A model generated the notes under the pieces. That model was given only the letters and a program-made list of their open reading frames with translations, was not told the DNA's origin and made no database searches. This document shows, one piece after another, positions 27,056 to 36,400 of a stretch of DNA of 64,000 bases. Source of the stretch: RH-AL1 sp964245015 (GTDB lineage Bacteria > Pseudomonadota > Alphaproteobacteria > Rhizobiales > Beijerinckiaceae); NCBI GenBank assembly GCA_964245015.1, contig CAXTMA010000001.1:1-64000 (forward strand), written 5' to 3'. Each line of letters begins with the position of its first letter. Position 1 is the first letter of the stretch. Position numbers and translations under genes: made by a program.

Positions 27056-27969
27056 GGCAACGGCGATGAAGATCTTCGGGGTGACCGAAGCAAGAGTTCA
27101 TTGGGACGGCATCATCGCAGCGGGTCGCCCGAGTCGCCGCAACGCCGGCACCGCGGCAAGTCATGGGCGCAACCTCGCTCGCCCGACGTTGGAGGCGGAC
27201 CGATATCGGCGGCGGTCGCAAGCCGAACCTCCTCCTATCGAGGGAGAACGAACCGGCGAACGGGATGGCGGTGCGCTCCGCCGCGTGCGACGGCGCCCGC
27301 CTCGGCATCGCACGCACAGGTCCGCCGACTCTGCGGGCTGACATGATCGTCCCGGCGGCGAAGCGGTCGTCGCAGTTCCAGGGCAAGCTGAAGCATGTCG
27401 GCAGCCTGTCGCCGGACGTGAAGCTCACCGGCTGACTCGACGGCCTCGTGCGGGAACGGAAGGCGTCACGAACCGGGAACGCCCTGCCGGGCGGCCAGTC
27501 GCCTCCGCCGTCGATGGGGCGCCAAGCAGCCCGAAATTCCGGCCTCTGCGGTCAGCCGCACGCAGGTGCGAGCGAAGGCCGTGGTTGCCGGCAGTTGGTT
27601 GCGGCCGCGATCATGGCGTCATCGAGTTCGCGCAAGATCCCGGGTTCGCCGCGGGAGGTGGACGGGTCACATCACCGGACGAAGGATGGCACCTCCTTCG
27701 GCATTGGAAAGGCCGAAACATCGGCCAGCTGTTCGGCGAATGAAACTGGCTCCGTGCGAGGCCGCATCGAAGCGTCTGCGGATCCGGCGGTGGACATGGG
27801 CGAAACCGCTTTTCGGGTCTTCCGGGCCGCGCAAGCGTCGGTGGTCTATCCCGGTCAAGGTCGCCGAAGGAACGGAAACGCCGAGACTTGCCGCCGCGAG
27901 CTAACCATCACTTCACCTGTTCAATCTAACCTATATCAAGTGACGCGTCGGAGAGGCCCGTCCCCGGAG
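27056..27969. other. 914-bp intergenic region, no gene recognised
   Basis: Open frames exist on both strands but none shows a domain I recognise. One plus-strand frame ends with MIVPAAKRSSQFQGKLKHVG then SLSPDVKLTG at 27432, which might be the tail of a lost gene. The last 80 bases are lower in GC (CTAACCATCACTTCACC) and probably hold the promoter of the peroxidase-chemoreceptor operon. Confidence 0.4.
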
Positions 27970-28965
27970 ATGAGAGCCGTGCGTGCGCTCGCGATGTCGA
28001 TGATCCTGATGGGCACGGCGACACAGGCGATGTCCGATAGCGACCGCGCGGCGTATCGGCGTCCCACGCAGATCCCGTTTCCCGCCTCCAATCCGTATAC
28101 GCCGGAGAAGGCCGCGCTCGGCAAGGCACTCTTCTTCGAGCCGCGCCTGTCCGGCGCCGAGAACATGACCTGCGCCTCCTGTCATAATCCCTCGTTCGGC
28201 TGGGAGGCCAGGAACAAGACGGCGGTCGGCGCCCAGAACACCCGCCTGCCGCGCCACGCGCCGACGATCCTGGATACGGCCTGGGTCCACCCTTTCTTCT
28301 GGGATGGTCGGGCGCCAACCGCCGAGGCGCAGGCCCGCAGCCCCATCCAGAACCCCGCCGAAATGAACCTGCCGCTCGACGAGGCCGCGGCGAGGCTGAA
28401 GGCGATCCCCGGCTACAACGCGCGCTTCCAGCGCATCTTCCCTGGAACAGGGGTGACCCCCGACACGATCGTGGCGGCGCTGGCCACCTACGAGCGCACG
28501 GTTGTGTCGGGCTACGCGCCGTTCGACGCCTGGATCGACGGCGACGAAACCGCGATATCGCAAGCCGCCAAGCGAGGCTTCGTGATCTTCACGACCAAGG
28601 GGCAGTGCGCCGCCTGCCATCCCGGCTGGAACTTCACCGACAACAGATTCCACGACACCGGGACGACCCTGACGGACATCGGCCGCGGCCTATTGGAACC
28701 CGACAATCCCCTGGCGCGCTTCGCTTTCAAGACGCCGTCGCTGCGCGACACGGCGCAGCGCTCGCCCTACATGCATTCGGGTCAGTTCGCCACGCTTGAG
28801 GATGTCGTGGCGCACTACGTCGGCGGCGGCATCGACAGGCCTTCGAGGTCGCCGCTCATGGGCCCCGTTCCGCTGACGCCCTCAGAGCAGACCGATCTCG
28901 TCGACTTCCTGAAGACCCTTTCGGGATCCAAGCAGGCCGTCGTGCTTCCGATCCTGCCCAACTGA
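27970..28965 (+). CDS. Di-heme cytochrome c peroxidase (CcpA/MauG family), periplasmic
   Basis: 331 residues with an N-terminal export signal (MRAVRALAMSMILMGTATQA). Two c-type heme sites are present: CASCH at residues 68-72 and CAACH at 213-217. Family blocks are GKALFFEPRLSG, HAPTILDTAWV and FKTPSLRDTAQRSPYMHSG. The enzyme reduces hydrogen peroxide in the periplasm with electrons from cytochrome c; MauG relatives instead oxidise protein residues. The open frame before this ATG is not homologous. The stop codon is separated by one base from the start of the chemoreceptor gene, so the two are almost certainly co-translated. Confidence 0.9.
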   Translation: MRAVRALAMSMILMGTATQAMSDSDRAAYRRPTQIPFPASNPYTPEKAALGKALFFEPRLSGAENMTCASCHNPSFGWEARNKTAVGAQNTRLPRHAPTILDTAWVHPFFWDGRAPTAEAQARSPIQNPAEMNLPLDEAAARLKAIPGYNARFQRIFPGTGVTPDTIVAALATYERTVVSGYAPFDAWIDGDETAISQAAKRGFVIFTTKGQCAACHPGWNFTDNRFHDTGTTLTDIGRGLLEPDNPLARFAFKTPSLRDTAQRSPYMHSGQFATLEDVVAHYVGGGIDRPSRSPLMGPVPLTPSEQTDLVDFLKTLSGSKQAVVLPILPN

Positions 28966-28966
28966 G

Positions 28967-30772
28967 ATGCCGATCTTCCGCCGTTTCCTTCTCGCCTTCG
29001 GGCTGATCATCACGATCGGTGCGATCCAAGGCACCACGACCTATCTCAGCGTGAGGTCCCTGTCGGCGGATCTGGCCGGCGCGACCCGCCTGCCGATGGA
29101 ACGCGTCGACGCGGCGTGGCGGGCGTCGGAGGCCTTCCGCGAAGCGGACGATTTCCTGAACTACGCCCTGGAAGGGGTGCGTGACGCCGACAGCTCCGAA
29201 CTCGTCGGACGCTTTCAACAGCTGAGCCGGCTGGCTCAGGCGCAGCTGGCCCGTCTGGTCGGCAGCACAGGCGAGTGGTCCGACGCCAGGCGCGAGACCA
29301 AGCACCTGGAGCATGAGACCATCGCGACCTTCGAGGGCTGGCAGGCGGCCGGGCTCGTCCTGCTCGGGCAGGGAACGCCCCAAGGAACGCCCCAAGGGAC
29401 TCCGCTGGCCGTACCGGCGCCGCACGTGATGGAGCACCGCGGGAGCGTCATCCGGTCGAACCTTCAAAACCTCATCGTCGCTTCGCAAACGCAGGCGGCG
29501 GCCGCGCGCGTCAAGATCGAGTCCCAGGCTCAACGCACGCAGGTTCTGTCCGTCCTCATCGCCTCGTTCGGCATCGTGGTCGGCCTCGCCATCGCCTATC
29601 CCCTCGCGCTCGCCCTCACCCGACCCCTGCACCTGCTGCAACGTCGGATGCGCGCGATGGTCGCCGGGGACCTCGATGCGCCGGTCTCGGGCACCAGCCG
29701 TTCCGACGAGATCGGCAGCATCGCCACGGCCCTTCAGTTCATGCGCGACCGCCTGATCGAGCGTCGCCGCATGGAAGAAGAGGCGGCCGCCTTCGGCCGC
29801 GAGCAGAACGAGCTTCTCGCTCATCTCGGCCACGTCCTCGATCGCGTCGCGAGCGGAGATCTCACCGTGCGCATGTCGGCCTGCGAGGGGTCGCGCTATG
29901 CGAAACTGCAATCCGACCTCAACATCGCCATCGAAGGGATCGAGACCGCCGTTCTGACCGTCGCCAATTCAACCTACGAGCTGTTCGGTGGGTCCAAGGC
30001 GATCACGGAAACGACGAGCGATCTGGCGCAACGATCGGAGCAGCAGGCCGTGCGGCTGCGAGCCGCCGTCACCGCGCTGAACGACATCAGCAGCGCCATC
30101 CGCGGCACGGCTGCCAACACCAAGCTGGCGAGCGATGCCGTGTCGGCGGCCAATTTCGAAGCCGATCGCGCCGGCGATATGATGCGCGGCGCCACCAGCA
30201 CGATGGTCGGCATCGAAGCCTCCTCCGGCCGCATCTCAAGCATCGCGGCAACGATCGACGGGATCGCCCATCAAACCAGCATCCTGGCGCTGAATACCGC
30301 GATCGAGGCAGCCCGAGCCGGCGAGATGGGCCGAGGCTTTGCCGTCGTCGCGGTTGAGGTCCGAGCGCTTGCCGAACGCAGCGCCGTCGCGGCCGACGAG
30401 ATCAAGGCGTTGATCAAGCAGGCGTCGACGGACATGCGATACGGCGTCGGCCTGATCGAGCGCACCGGCGAGGTGATCGCATCCATCATGGGTCGCGTGT
30501 CCAGCATCGATGATCTCGTCGCCGATGTCGCGGAAGCCGCCAAGGGCCAGGCGTCGGCGCTGGAAGGCGTCGTCTTTTCGGTCACGCAAGCCGATCGGGC
30601 GATCCAGCAGAACGTGAAGATCGGTGATTCGTCAGCCGTCTCGGTCCAGCAACTTCACGACAGGACAGCCACGCTCGCCGGCCTGGTCCGCCACTTCAAG
30701 ATCCGGCAGCCGGTGCAGGGCGAGCCCGGAGGCGGTGGGCGACTCGTCGCCTATGGCAGTAAGCGCTTTTAA
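28967..30772 (+). CDS. Methyl-accepting chemotaxis protein coupled to the peroxidase gene
   Basis: 601 residues. TM1 is at about 8-26 and TM2 at about 187-207, bracketing a roughly 160-residue helical periplasmic domain; a HAMP domain and a long cytoplasmic helical region follow. The signalling tip contains QTSILALNTAIEAARAGEMG then RGFAVVAVEVRALAERS. No C-terminal methyltransferase-docking pentapeptide is visible. The periplasmic domain holds a GTPQGTPQGTP insert encoded by a 12-bp tandem repeat. The one-base gap to the upstream peroxidase suggests a shared redox or peroxide-related function. Confidence 0.9.
   Translation: MPIFRRFLLAFGLIITIGAIQGTTTYLSVRSLSADLAGATRLPMERVDAAWRASEAFREADDFLNYALEGVRDADSSELVGRFQQLSRLAQAQLARLVGSTGEWSDARRETKHLEHETIATFEGWQAAGLVLLGQGTPQGTPQGTPLAVPAPHVMEHRGSVIRSNLQNLIVASQTQAAAARVKIESQAQRTQVLSVLIASFGIVVGLAIAYPLALALTRPLHLLQRRMRAMVAGDLDAPVSGTSRSDEIGSIATALQFMRDRLIERRRMEEEAAAFGREQNELLAHLGHVLDRVASGDLTVRMSACEGSRYAKLQSDLNIAIEGIETAVLTVANSTYELFGGSKAITETTSDLAQRSEQQAVRLRAAVTALNDISSAIRGTAANTKLASDAVSAANFEADRAGDMMRGATSTMVGIEASSGRISSIAATIDGIAHQTSILALNTAIEAARAGEMGRGFAVVAVEVRALAERSAVAADEIKALIKQASTDMRYGVGLIERTGEVIASIMGRVSSIDDLVADVAEAAKGQASALEGVVFSVTQADRAIQQNVKIGDSSAVSVQQLHDRTATLAGLVRHFKIRQPVQGEPGGGGRLVAYGSKRF
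29372..29407 (+). repeat. 12-bp tandem repeat inside the chemoreceptor gene
   Basis: GGAACGCCCCAA occurs twice in tandem and then in a diverged third unit, encoding GTPQ-GTPQ-GTPL. It keeps the frame, so unit number could vary without breaking the gene. Confidence 0.7.
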
Positions 30773-30788
30773 GGCTTCGCAACCTTGA

Positions 30789-30986
30789 ATCTCGGCGAAC
30801 GACTTCGCCGAAGCGATCCTCAAGGGGACGATACCGGGCGGTCGCACCGACATGCGGATGGCCCGCGTCTTCGCCCACTGCCTGGGAACGCTGCAGATGG
30901 CCCGCTTCGTCGTCGACGAGGCGTTCTCGGACGCGATCCTGGCGCGCGGGCGAGCCGATGCTTTGCGCTTGGCGGGTGTTGATCCC
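30789..30986 (+). pseudogene. Probable C-terminal remnant of a TetR-type regulator
   Basis: After an in-frame TGA the frame reads ISANDFAEAILKGTIPGGRT, then MARVFAHCLGTLQMARFVVD and EAFSDAILARGRADALRLAG. The pattern (helical LQMAR, then D..FSDAIL..GR..AL) is that of TetR C-terminal domains. No N-terminal HTH is present, so only about a third of a regulator remains. It lies upstream of the flavin reductase gene it may once have controlled. Confidence 0.4.
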
Positions 30987-31201
30987 GTGGATCGACCTCC
31001 CGCAGGAGCCGGCGATCCGCGCCTACGCTCCGTTCGCGAAACCCACTCCTTCGCGCGAAGCGCAAATCTTAAGAGAACGCCGTCTTTTCTGCCGGCAGGG
31101 ATCGCCGGCGTTTGCCGCCGGCGCCCGGGCGGCCTATCTTGGCTTGGCCGGGCCGCCCTTCTGCCGGCTTCCGGCACCCTCGCGGGACGACAGTGTCGAG
31201 C

Positions 31202-31741
31202 ATGAACGCACCTTTTCCCGTCGTCAGCCTGAACGGAAGCGGACCCGCCCCGGACGCCTTCAAGGCGGCGATGCGCCATCTCGTCGGCGGCGTGAGCGTG
31301 GTCACCGTGGCCGACGGCGACGACAAAGGCGGCCTGACGGCAACCTCGATGGTGTCGCTCTCGGCCGACCCGCCGAGCCTCCTCGTCAACGTCGCTCAGG
31401 GCGCGTCCAGCCTGCCCCTGATGCGGCGAAGCGGTCGCTTCGCCGTGAGCATCCTCGGTCATCGGCACCGGGCGATCGCCGACCGTTTCGCCGGACGCGA
31501 CGGCATGCGCGGCGCCGCTCGCTTCGAGGGCGCGCGCTGGATCGGGCGGTCCGGCTATCCCCTCGTTCTCGCCGACGCACTCGCTTCCTTCGAATGCGAG
31601 GTCGAGGAGATGTTGGACCGCTTCTCCCACACCATCATCATCGGCAGGGTGTTGGAGTCGCGCGCTCCGGCCGAGGATGGCAGTGGTGCCCTGGTGTACT
31701 GGCGCGCCAGCTACGACGGGATCGGCGTACTCGAACCCTGA
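31202..31741 (+). CDS. Flavin reductase family protein (FMN-binding split barrel)
   Basis: 179 residues of the HpaC/FRED family. Typical features are FKAAMRHLVGGVSVVTV, LTATSMVSLSADPPSLLVNV and FAVSILGHRHRAIADRFAG, with an HTIIIGRV strand near the end. It reduces FMN or FAD with NAD(P)H to feed a partner monooxygenase. No monooxygenase is adjacent; the LLM-class enzyme at 22614 is a possible client. Confidence 0.85.
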   Translation: MNAPFPVVSLNGSGPAPDAFKAAMRHLVGGVSVVTVADGDDKGGLTATSMVSLSADPPSLLVNVAQGASSLPLMRRSGRFAVSILGHRHRAIADRFAGRDGMRGAARFEGARWIGRSGYPLVLADALASFECEVEEMLDRFSHTIIIGRVLESRAPAEDGSGALVYWRASYDGIGVLEP

Positions 31742-31759
31742 GAAGGCTTTGCGGCCTGC

Positions 31760-32587
31760 TCAGGCCGGGATCTGCGACTCGGGCGCGCGGGTGTCCGGCA
31801 GCCATCTCGCGATCGACGCCAAGTGCTCGGGATCAAGTCCGAAGCGGGCGAGAAAGGCCGGGTCGATCGGCGCACCTTCGCGGGCGACGCAGCCGTCGAA
31901 CGTCCGGCGCCATTGCGCATAAGGGCCCTGCGCCGCCGAGTGGTTGGCCGACGTGTTGACGACGTAAGCACCGGAAAGATCGAGGCGCGCCGCCGAAAGC
32001 CCATGCGAGCGGCACATCTCGTCCCACCGGTAGTGCTCGTGGAGGAGGTCGTAGGGATTGCTGCGGATCGGGTCGGCTGCGGCGAGGTCGATGCGCAGGA
32101 TCGTGCTCGACCCGCACAATCTGTCGAAGCCCCCCGCGAAGGCAGCGGGATGGGGAATGGGTAGGATGCGGCGGTTGCGGACATCGACGGCATAGCCGCT
32201 CTCGATCAGTCCACCAATTTGCGTGCACGCGATCGAGGCGCGCGCCGTCGCCACCAAGCGGGTGTCGACCCAATCGTCAGCATCGAGGAACATCACCAAG
32301 CCGCCGCCGCGCGCGCGAGACAAGGTATTGAGCAAACCTTTCTTGCGCCCGCTGTCGAGATTGGCGGGGTGCACCGGCTCCACCGGCCAATCCACCCGGA
32401 CGAACTCGACGGCAAGGCCGTCCAGGTCGAGATCGGGCCGATCGTGCCCGGCGACCAGGATTTCGAAGCGCTTGTCGGTTTGTGCCGCCAGGGACGAGAG
32501 GGTCAAGCCGAGCAACGCCTCCACGAGGCCCCAATCCGCGGCGACTGACCGGGCGATCAACGGAATGGCGAAGGTGAAGGGCTGCAT
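31760..32587 (-). CDS. Glycosyltransferase family 2
   Basis: 275 residues with a GT-A fold. TFAIPLIARSVAADWGLVEA is an atypical N-terminus, followed by SSLAAQTDKRFEILVAGHD, and the DxD-type motif MFLDADDWVD binds the nucleotide-sugar metal. There is no membrane segment. The donor and acceptor are unknown. It lies near a Wzm/Wzt-type exporter in the opposite direction, so a surface polysaccharide role is plausible. It is convergent with the flavin reductase. Confidence 0.82.
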   Translation of the reverse strand: MQPFTFAIPLIARSVAADWGLVEALLGLTLSSLAAQTDKRFEILVAGHDRPDLDLDGLAVEFVRVDWPVEPVHPANLDSGRKKGLLNTLSRARGGGLVMFLDADDWVDTRLVATARASIACTQIGGLIESGYAVDVRNRRILPIPHPAAFAGGFDRLCGSSTILRIDLAAADPIRSNPYDLLHEHYRWDEMCRSHGLSAARLDLSGAYVVNTSANHSAAQGPYAQWRRTFDGCVAREGAPIDPAFLARFGLDPEHLASIARWLPDTRAPESQIPA

Positions 32588-32732
32588 CACATCAGCCGTT
32601 CGCAGCTTGCAAGCCGGCTGCGGATGATCGCCGCCAGATGCGGCTCGCCTCACGATAAGTCCGCCGGGTTGAACCGGCGGACATCCGAGATGTCGATGTG
32701 CGACGAGGCTAACGGACCGCTATGGTCGACGT

Positions 32733-32924
32733 TCAGCGCTTGACGGCATCCGCGACATCGCGGCCAGCGTCCTTGACGTCGCCGGCGGCCTCGCGAGCCG
32801 TCCCTTTCGCCTTGTCGGCCTTGCCTTCGGCTTGCAGTTTCTCGTTGCCGACCGCACCGCCGACGGTGTCCTTGACGCTCCCGACAGCCTTATCGAGCGC
32901 GCCCTTGACGTGTTCCTTATCCAT
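32733..32924 (-). CDS. CsbD family stress protein
   Basis: 63 residues: MDKEHVKGALDKAVGSVKDT, then the family motif EGKADKAKGTAREAAGDVKD. It is small, hydrophilic and helical. Members are induced by general stress and their molecular role is unknown. The ATG follows GGGAGAA. An exact EcfG-type promoter lies 33-57 bases upstream, which fits stress control. Confidence 0.9.
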   Translation of the reverse strand: MDKEHVKGALDKAVGSVKDTVGGAVGNEKLQAEGKADKAKGTAREAAGDVKDAGRDVADAVKR

Positions 32925-32956
32925 CTCGTTCTCCCATTGCGTCAATTGCGAATATC

Positions 32957-32981
32957 AACGGGCGTCGCATCCGGCGGTTCC
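32957..32981 (-). promoter_or_regulatory. EcfG (general stress response sigma) promoter of the CsbD gene
   Basis: On the reverse strand GGAAC, exactly 16 bases, then CGTT. This is a full match to the alphaproteobacterial EcfG consensus. It is located 33-57 bases upstream of the CsbD ATG, on the right strand. Confidence 0.75.
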
Positions 32982-33175
32982 TCCGGTCCGGCGCCCGATG
33001 GGAGTAGCCCGCGAGCGGGGAACCGCCGCGCGTCGCGAAGACACACTCATCCAGCTTCGTGGGCGGCAGGGCGGCGCCGCGTTGACGGGACGGGAGCGAC
33101 CTGTCTATCTCCGGGCCGATCGTTCCTCCGCGCGGCGTCGCCGATCCAGCAAACCGAAGAGGTTCCGACACCGGC

Positions 33176-34012
33176 ATGGACCTGTCCGTCCCGCGCTTCT
33201 TCGAGCCCCGAGGTTACTTCGAGCCGCTGGAACGCGCTTGGCACTTCCGCGAGCTCATCCGCGCGGTGGTGCGGCGCGAGCTTGCCGCCCGGTTCCGCGG
33301 CTCGATCCTTGGCTGGCTATGGGCGGTCTTCGGTCCGCTGGTGATGCTGTCGGCCTATACGGTCATCTTCTCCTCGGCAGTCGGGGTGCCGCGCTCGGCG
33401 CAGGCCGGCGGCGTGAAAACCTACGCGCTGTCGATCTTCACCGGCCTGATCGTGTTCAACCTCTTTTCCGAGCTCGCCTACCGCTCGCCCGGCCTGCTCC
33501 ACGAGCATGTCACCTTCATCAAGAAGTCGATCTTCCCCAGCGAAACGCTGGCCTGGACCGCCTCGATCCGCGCACTGACCTACGCGGCCATCTCCTTCGT
33601 CATCCTCATCACCTTCACCTTAGGCATCACTCACGGCCTGCCGTCGAGCGCGCTGCTGCTGCCCTTCGTGGTGATCCCGTTCGTCCTGTTCCTGCTCGGC
33701 GCCTGCTGGTTCCTGATGGCTCTGGGATCCTTCACCCGCGACGTCGCCCACCTCATGATCTCGATCGTGCCGGTGCTGATGTTCGCGACGCCGATCTTCT
33801 ACTCCATCGAGGACGTGCCGGCGCGCCTGCGCCCGATCATCCACCTCAACATCATCGGCGACTACGTGGAGATGATCCGCGACCTGCTGATCGCCGGGCG
33901 GCTGCCGAGCCCGCTGCTGTACGGCGGCACGCTGCTCGTGTCGCTTTTCGTGTTTCGCTTCGGCTACCGCTTCTTCATGAGCTACAAGTCGATCTTCGTC
34001 GATGTCATCTGA
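33176..34012 (+). CDS. ABC-2 type polysaccharide export permease (Wzm/KpsM-like)
   Basis: 278 residues with six predicted membrane helices. The N-terminus FRELIRAVVRRELAARFRGS then ILGWLWAVFGPLVML is typical of O-antigen/capsule exporters. A later FTRDVAHLMISIVPVLMFAT segment and PIFYSIEDVP also fit. It pairs with the ATPase gene, whose start overlaps its 3' end by 11 bases. It moves a lipid-linked glycan across the inner membrane. Confidence 0.9.
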   Translation: MDLSVPRFFEPRGYFEPLERAWHFRELIRAVVRRELAARFRGSILGWLWAVFGPLVMLSAYTVIFSSAVGVPRSAQAGGVKTYALSIFTGLIVFNLFSELAYRSPGLLHEHVTFIKKSIFPSETLAWTASIRALTYAAISFVILITFTLGITHGLPSSALLLPFVVIPFVLFLLGACWFLMALGSFTRDVAHLMISIVPVLMFATPIFYSIEDVPARLRPIIHLNIIGDYVEMIRDLLIAGRLPSPLLYGGTLLVSLFVFRFGYRFFMSYKSIFVDVI

Positions 34013-34817
34013 ACCGCTCCGTGCCGAACGACTCCTCGACCGCGTGCCGCTGGCGGTGGCGCCGCCAAAGGTCGTGGCGCCAGTTCCGCGCCCGACGATC
34101 ATCCGCTGCGAGGGGGTCGGCAAGGCGTTCCAGCTCTACATGCACCGCAACGACCAGCTCAAGCAGACCCTGTTCGGGCGCTGGCGCCAGTTCTACAAGG
34201 AGCACTGGGTCCTGCGCGACGTCACCTTCCAGGTCGAGAAGGGCGAGTGCGTCGGCATCATCGGGCGCAACGGCGCCGGCAAGACCACGCTCCTGCAGAT
34301 CCTGTGCGGGATCACGGCGCAGACCCACGGCGAAACGACCATCAAGGGGCGGCTGGCGCCCATCCTGGCGCTCGGCGCCGGGTTCGACCACGAGCTGACC
34401 GGCCGCGAGAACGCGCTGATCGGCGGCGCCATCCTGGGTCTCAAGAAGGCCGAGGTGGTGCGCCGCATGGCCTCGATCGCCGCCTTCGCCGACATCGGCG
34501 ACTTCTTCCACCAGCCGCTCAGGATGTATTCCTCGGGCATGCTCTCGCGCCTCGCCTTCGCCATCTGCGCCCATGCCGACGCCGATATCCTGATCGTGGA
34601 CGAGGCTCTGTCGGTCGGCGATGCCGAGTTCGGAGCCAAATGCGACGCCTTTATCAAGCAGTTCGCGACTCACGGCACCATCCTGGTGGTTTCGCACGAC
34701 CTTCCGACGGTGGAGGAGCTGTGCGACCGGGTGGTGTGGATCGACGAGGGATCGGTGCGCGCCATCGGCCGGCCGCGCGACATCATCCCTGAATACCTCA
34801 TTGCCCTGAAGCAGTAG
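34002..34817 (+). CDS. ABC transporter ATPase for polysaccharide export (Wzt/KpsT-like)
   Basis: 271 residues. Walker A is GRNGAGKTT, the signature is YSSGMLSRLAF, Walker B is ILIVDEALS followed by VGDAEF, and the switch His is in VVSHDLP. It lacks the C-terminal carbohydrate-binding domain of long Wzt proteins, so it resembles the KpsT-like short class. An unusual N-terminal extension of about 25 Pro/Val-rich residues precedes the nucleotide-binding domain. It overlaps the permease gene, implying translational coupling. Confidence 0.9.
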   Translation: MSSEPLRAERLLDRVPLAVAPPKVVAPVPRPTIIRCEGVGKAFQLYMHRNDQLKQTLFGRWRQFYKEHWVLRDVTFQVEKGECVGIIGRNGAGKTTLLQILCGITAQTHGETTIKGRLAPILALGAGFDHELTGRENALIGGAILGLKKAEVVRRMASIAAFADIGDFFHQPLRMYSSGMLSRLAFAICAHADADILIVDEALSVGDAEFGAKCDAFIKQFATHGTILVVSHDLPTVEELCDRVVWIDEGSVRAIGRPRDIIPEYLIALKQ

Positions 34818-34995
34818 CGCGCGACGGCGGACGTGCCGCCCCAAGCGTGAACCGGGGCAAGCGGGATCCGTCGCTTGCAGGGCGCCGCGCGTCCTCGTTC
34901 AGGTGAACGGCCGACACCCCGCGCGAGCCCTGGACGGCATGGTGCGCGAGCCGCCGCAGCAGCGCGATCTTCGCTCCAGATGGCCTTGGCCGGGA

Positions 34996-35550
34996 TCAGG
35001 CGGCGAGCAGGTCCGCCAAACTCATCTCGCTGCCCCGCACCTTGCTTTCGACCGACATCAGCCGGGAGATCGTCTGCACCAGCCGGTCGGTTTGAGCGCG
35101 CACAACGGCGAGCTGACGCACCATTTCTTCGATGGTCTGCGCGGACGCTTCCAGCCGCTGCTCCGCCCGGTCGGCCCGCTCACGGTCGGCCTTGATCGCC
35201 CGCTCCGCCTCGACGAGCTTCTGGGCATAGCTCCTGGCGTGCTCCTTCTCATTGTCGAAGGCCTTCCGCATCTCGATCGCGAGGCCCTTGAAGTATTCGC
35301 AATTCTCCTGCAGCGCGGCGAAGTTCTCCACGGCGCGCTCGACCGTGCGGATCGATCGGGTGACGGGATCCTCGGCGATCGCCTGCGGGGCTTTGATGCG
35401 GGTCGGGCCGAGCTCCCGGTCGCGTCCCTGCCGACCTCTCTGCCACGGCATCCGGCCAGCGCCGTGGATTTGCCCGGACGGCTCGCTCTCGTGCCGGTGC
35501 TGCGAAGAAACTTGGCGCGAAGACGCCGTCCTGTCGTTGGAACCGGCCAT
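34996..35550 (-). CDS. Coiled-coil protein of unknown function
   Basis: 184 residues. The first 55 are polar and probably disordered; residues about 60-170 form a continuous amphipathic helix (VERAVENFAALQENCEYFKG, then ALEMRK-like and AEQRLEASAQTIEEMVRQL). There is no signal peptide or catalytic motif. It is convergent with the export ATPase. It might be a scaffold or regulator of polysaccharide assembly, but nothing in the sequence shows this. Confidence 0.65.
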   Translation of the reverse strand: MAGSNDRTASSRQVSSQHRHESEPSGQIHGAGRMPWQRGRQGRDRELGPTRIKAPQAIAEDPVTRSIRTVERAVENFAALQENCEYFKGLAIEMRKAFDNEKEHARSYAQKLVEAERAIKADRERADRAEQRLEASAQTIEEMVRQLAVVRAQTDRLVQTISRLMSVESKVRGSEMSLADLLAA

Positions 35551-35682
35551 TGTGGCAATCCGTAAGCTGTGCGCGCCAACGAGCGTCGGGCAAGTGCAAT
35601 TTGGAGTGACAGGGTTAACGTGCCGTTAAGACCGCCGTCCCGGCGCTGCGCCTGCGCGCCGGCATCGACGCTTTCCGCACCC

Positions 35683-36399
35683 TCAACACGATGTCCCGGC
35701 GGGCTTGACGACCGGTCCCGATCCGGCCTTCAAGCCGAAGGCGCGGGCGAGAAACAGGCCGGCATGGGACAGGGCGGCCTCGTCGATGCTGTGGGCGATG
35801 CCGACCGACAGGTGCCATTGGCAGGGCACGCCGGCCCCGGCCAGTTCCTCGGCGGAGTTGAACAGAGCGTCCGCGGGGATCACCTCATCCTCGCTCCCGT
35901 GGGTCAGCAGCACATGCGGCGGGATCAAGCCGCCGTTCGTCCTGCCGCCCGCAAGATCGCCGCGCAGGTGCTCGGGCCCGACGAGCAGGCCGGAAAAGCC
36001 GACGATCGCCACCGGCGCCCTGCGCCGCCGCAGCCCGACGTGCAGCGCCATCATGGTACCCTGGCTGAAGCCGACGAGCGCGAGCTGGCTGTCGCCGAGC
36101 TGGTGACGCGCCAGCTCCGCGTCGAGAAAGGCGTCAAGCGCCGGTTGCGCTTCGTTGACGCCGGTCCAGCGCTCGCGCGGGTCGCGCGAGGTGAGGGGAA
36201 ACCACTGTCGGCCGCCGGGCGCACCGGGGCAGGGGTCGGGCGCGTTGGGCGCGGCGATGGCGGCGTCGGGCAGCAGCTTCGCCCACTGCTGGCCCAGCGC
36301 GACGAGGTCGCGGCCGTTGGCGCCGTAGCCGTGCAGCAGCACCACGAGCTGGCGCGGGCGGCTGCTGCCGGCGCGCGGCCCATCGAGCGGGGCGGCCAT
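35683..36399 (-). CDS. Phospholipase/carboxylesterase family alpha/beta hydrolase
   Basis: 238 residues. LVVLLHGYGANGRDLVALGQ is followed by the nucleophile elbow GFSQGTMM (Ser), an acid in HGSEDEVIP and a base in AHSIDEAAL. This is the YpfH/carboxylesterase Est group that cleaves short acyl esters or thioesters. Its ATG lies one base after the stop of the upstream DNA glycosylase gene, so translation is coupled. Confidence 0.85.
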   Translation of the reverse strand: MAAPLDGPRAGSSRPRQLVVLLHGYGANGRDLVALGQQWAKLLPDAAIAAPNAPDPCPGAPGGRQWFPLTSRDPRERWTGVNEAQPALDAFLDAELARHQLGDSQLALVGFSQGTMMALHVGLRRRRAPVAIVGFSGLLVGPEHLRGDLAGGRTNGGLIPPHVLLTHGSEDEVIPADALFNSAEELAGAGVPCQWHLSVGIAHSIDEAALSHAGLFLARAFGLKAGSGPVVKPAGTSC

Positions 36400-36400
36400 G

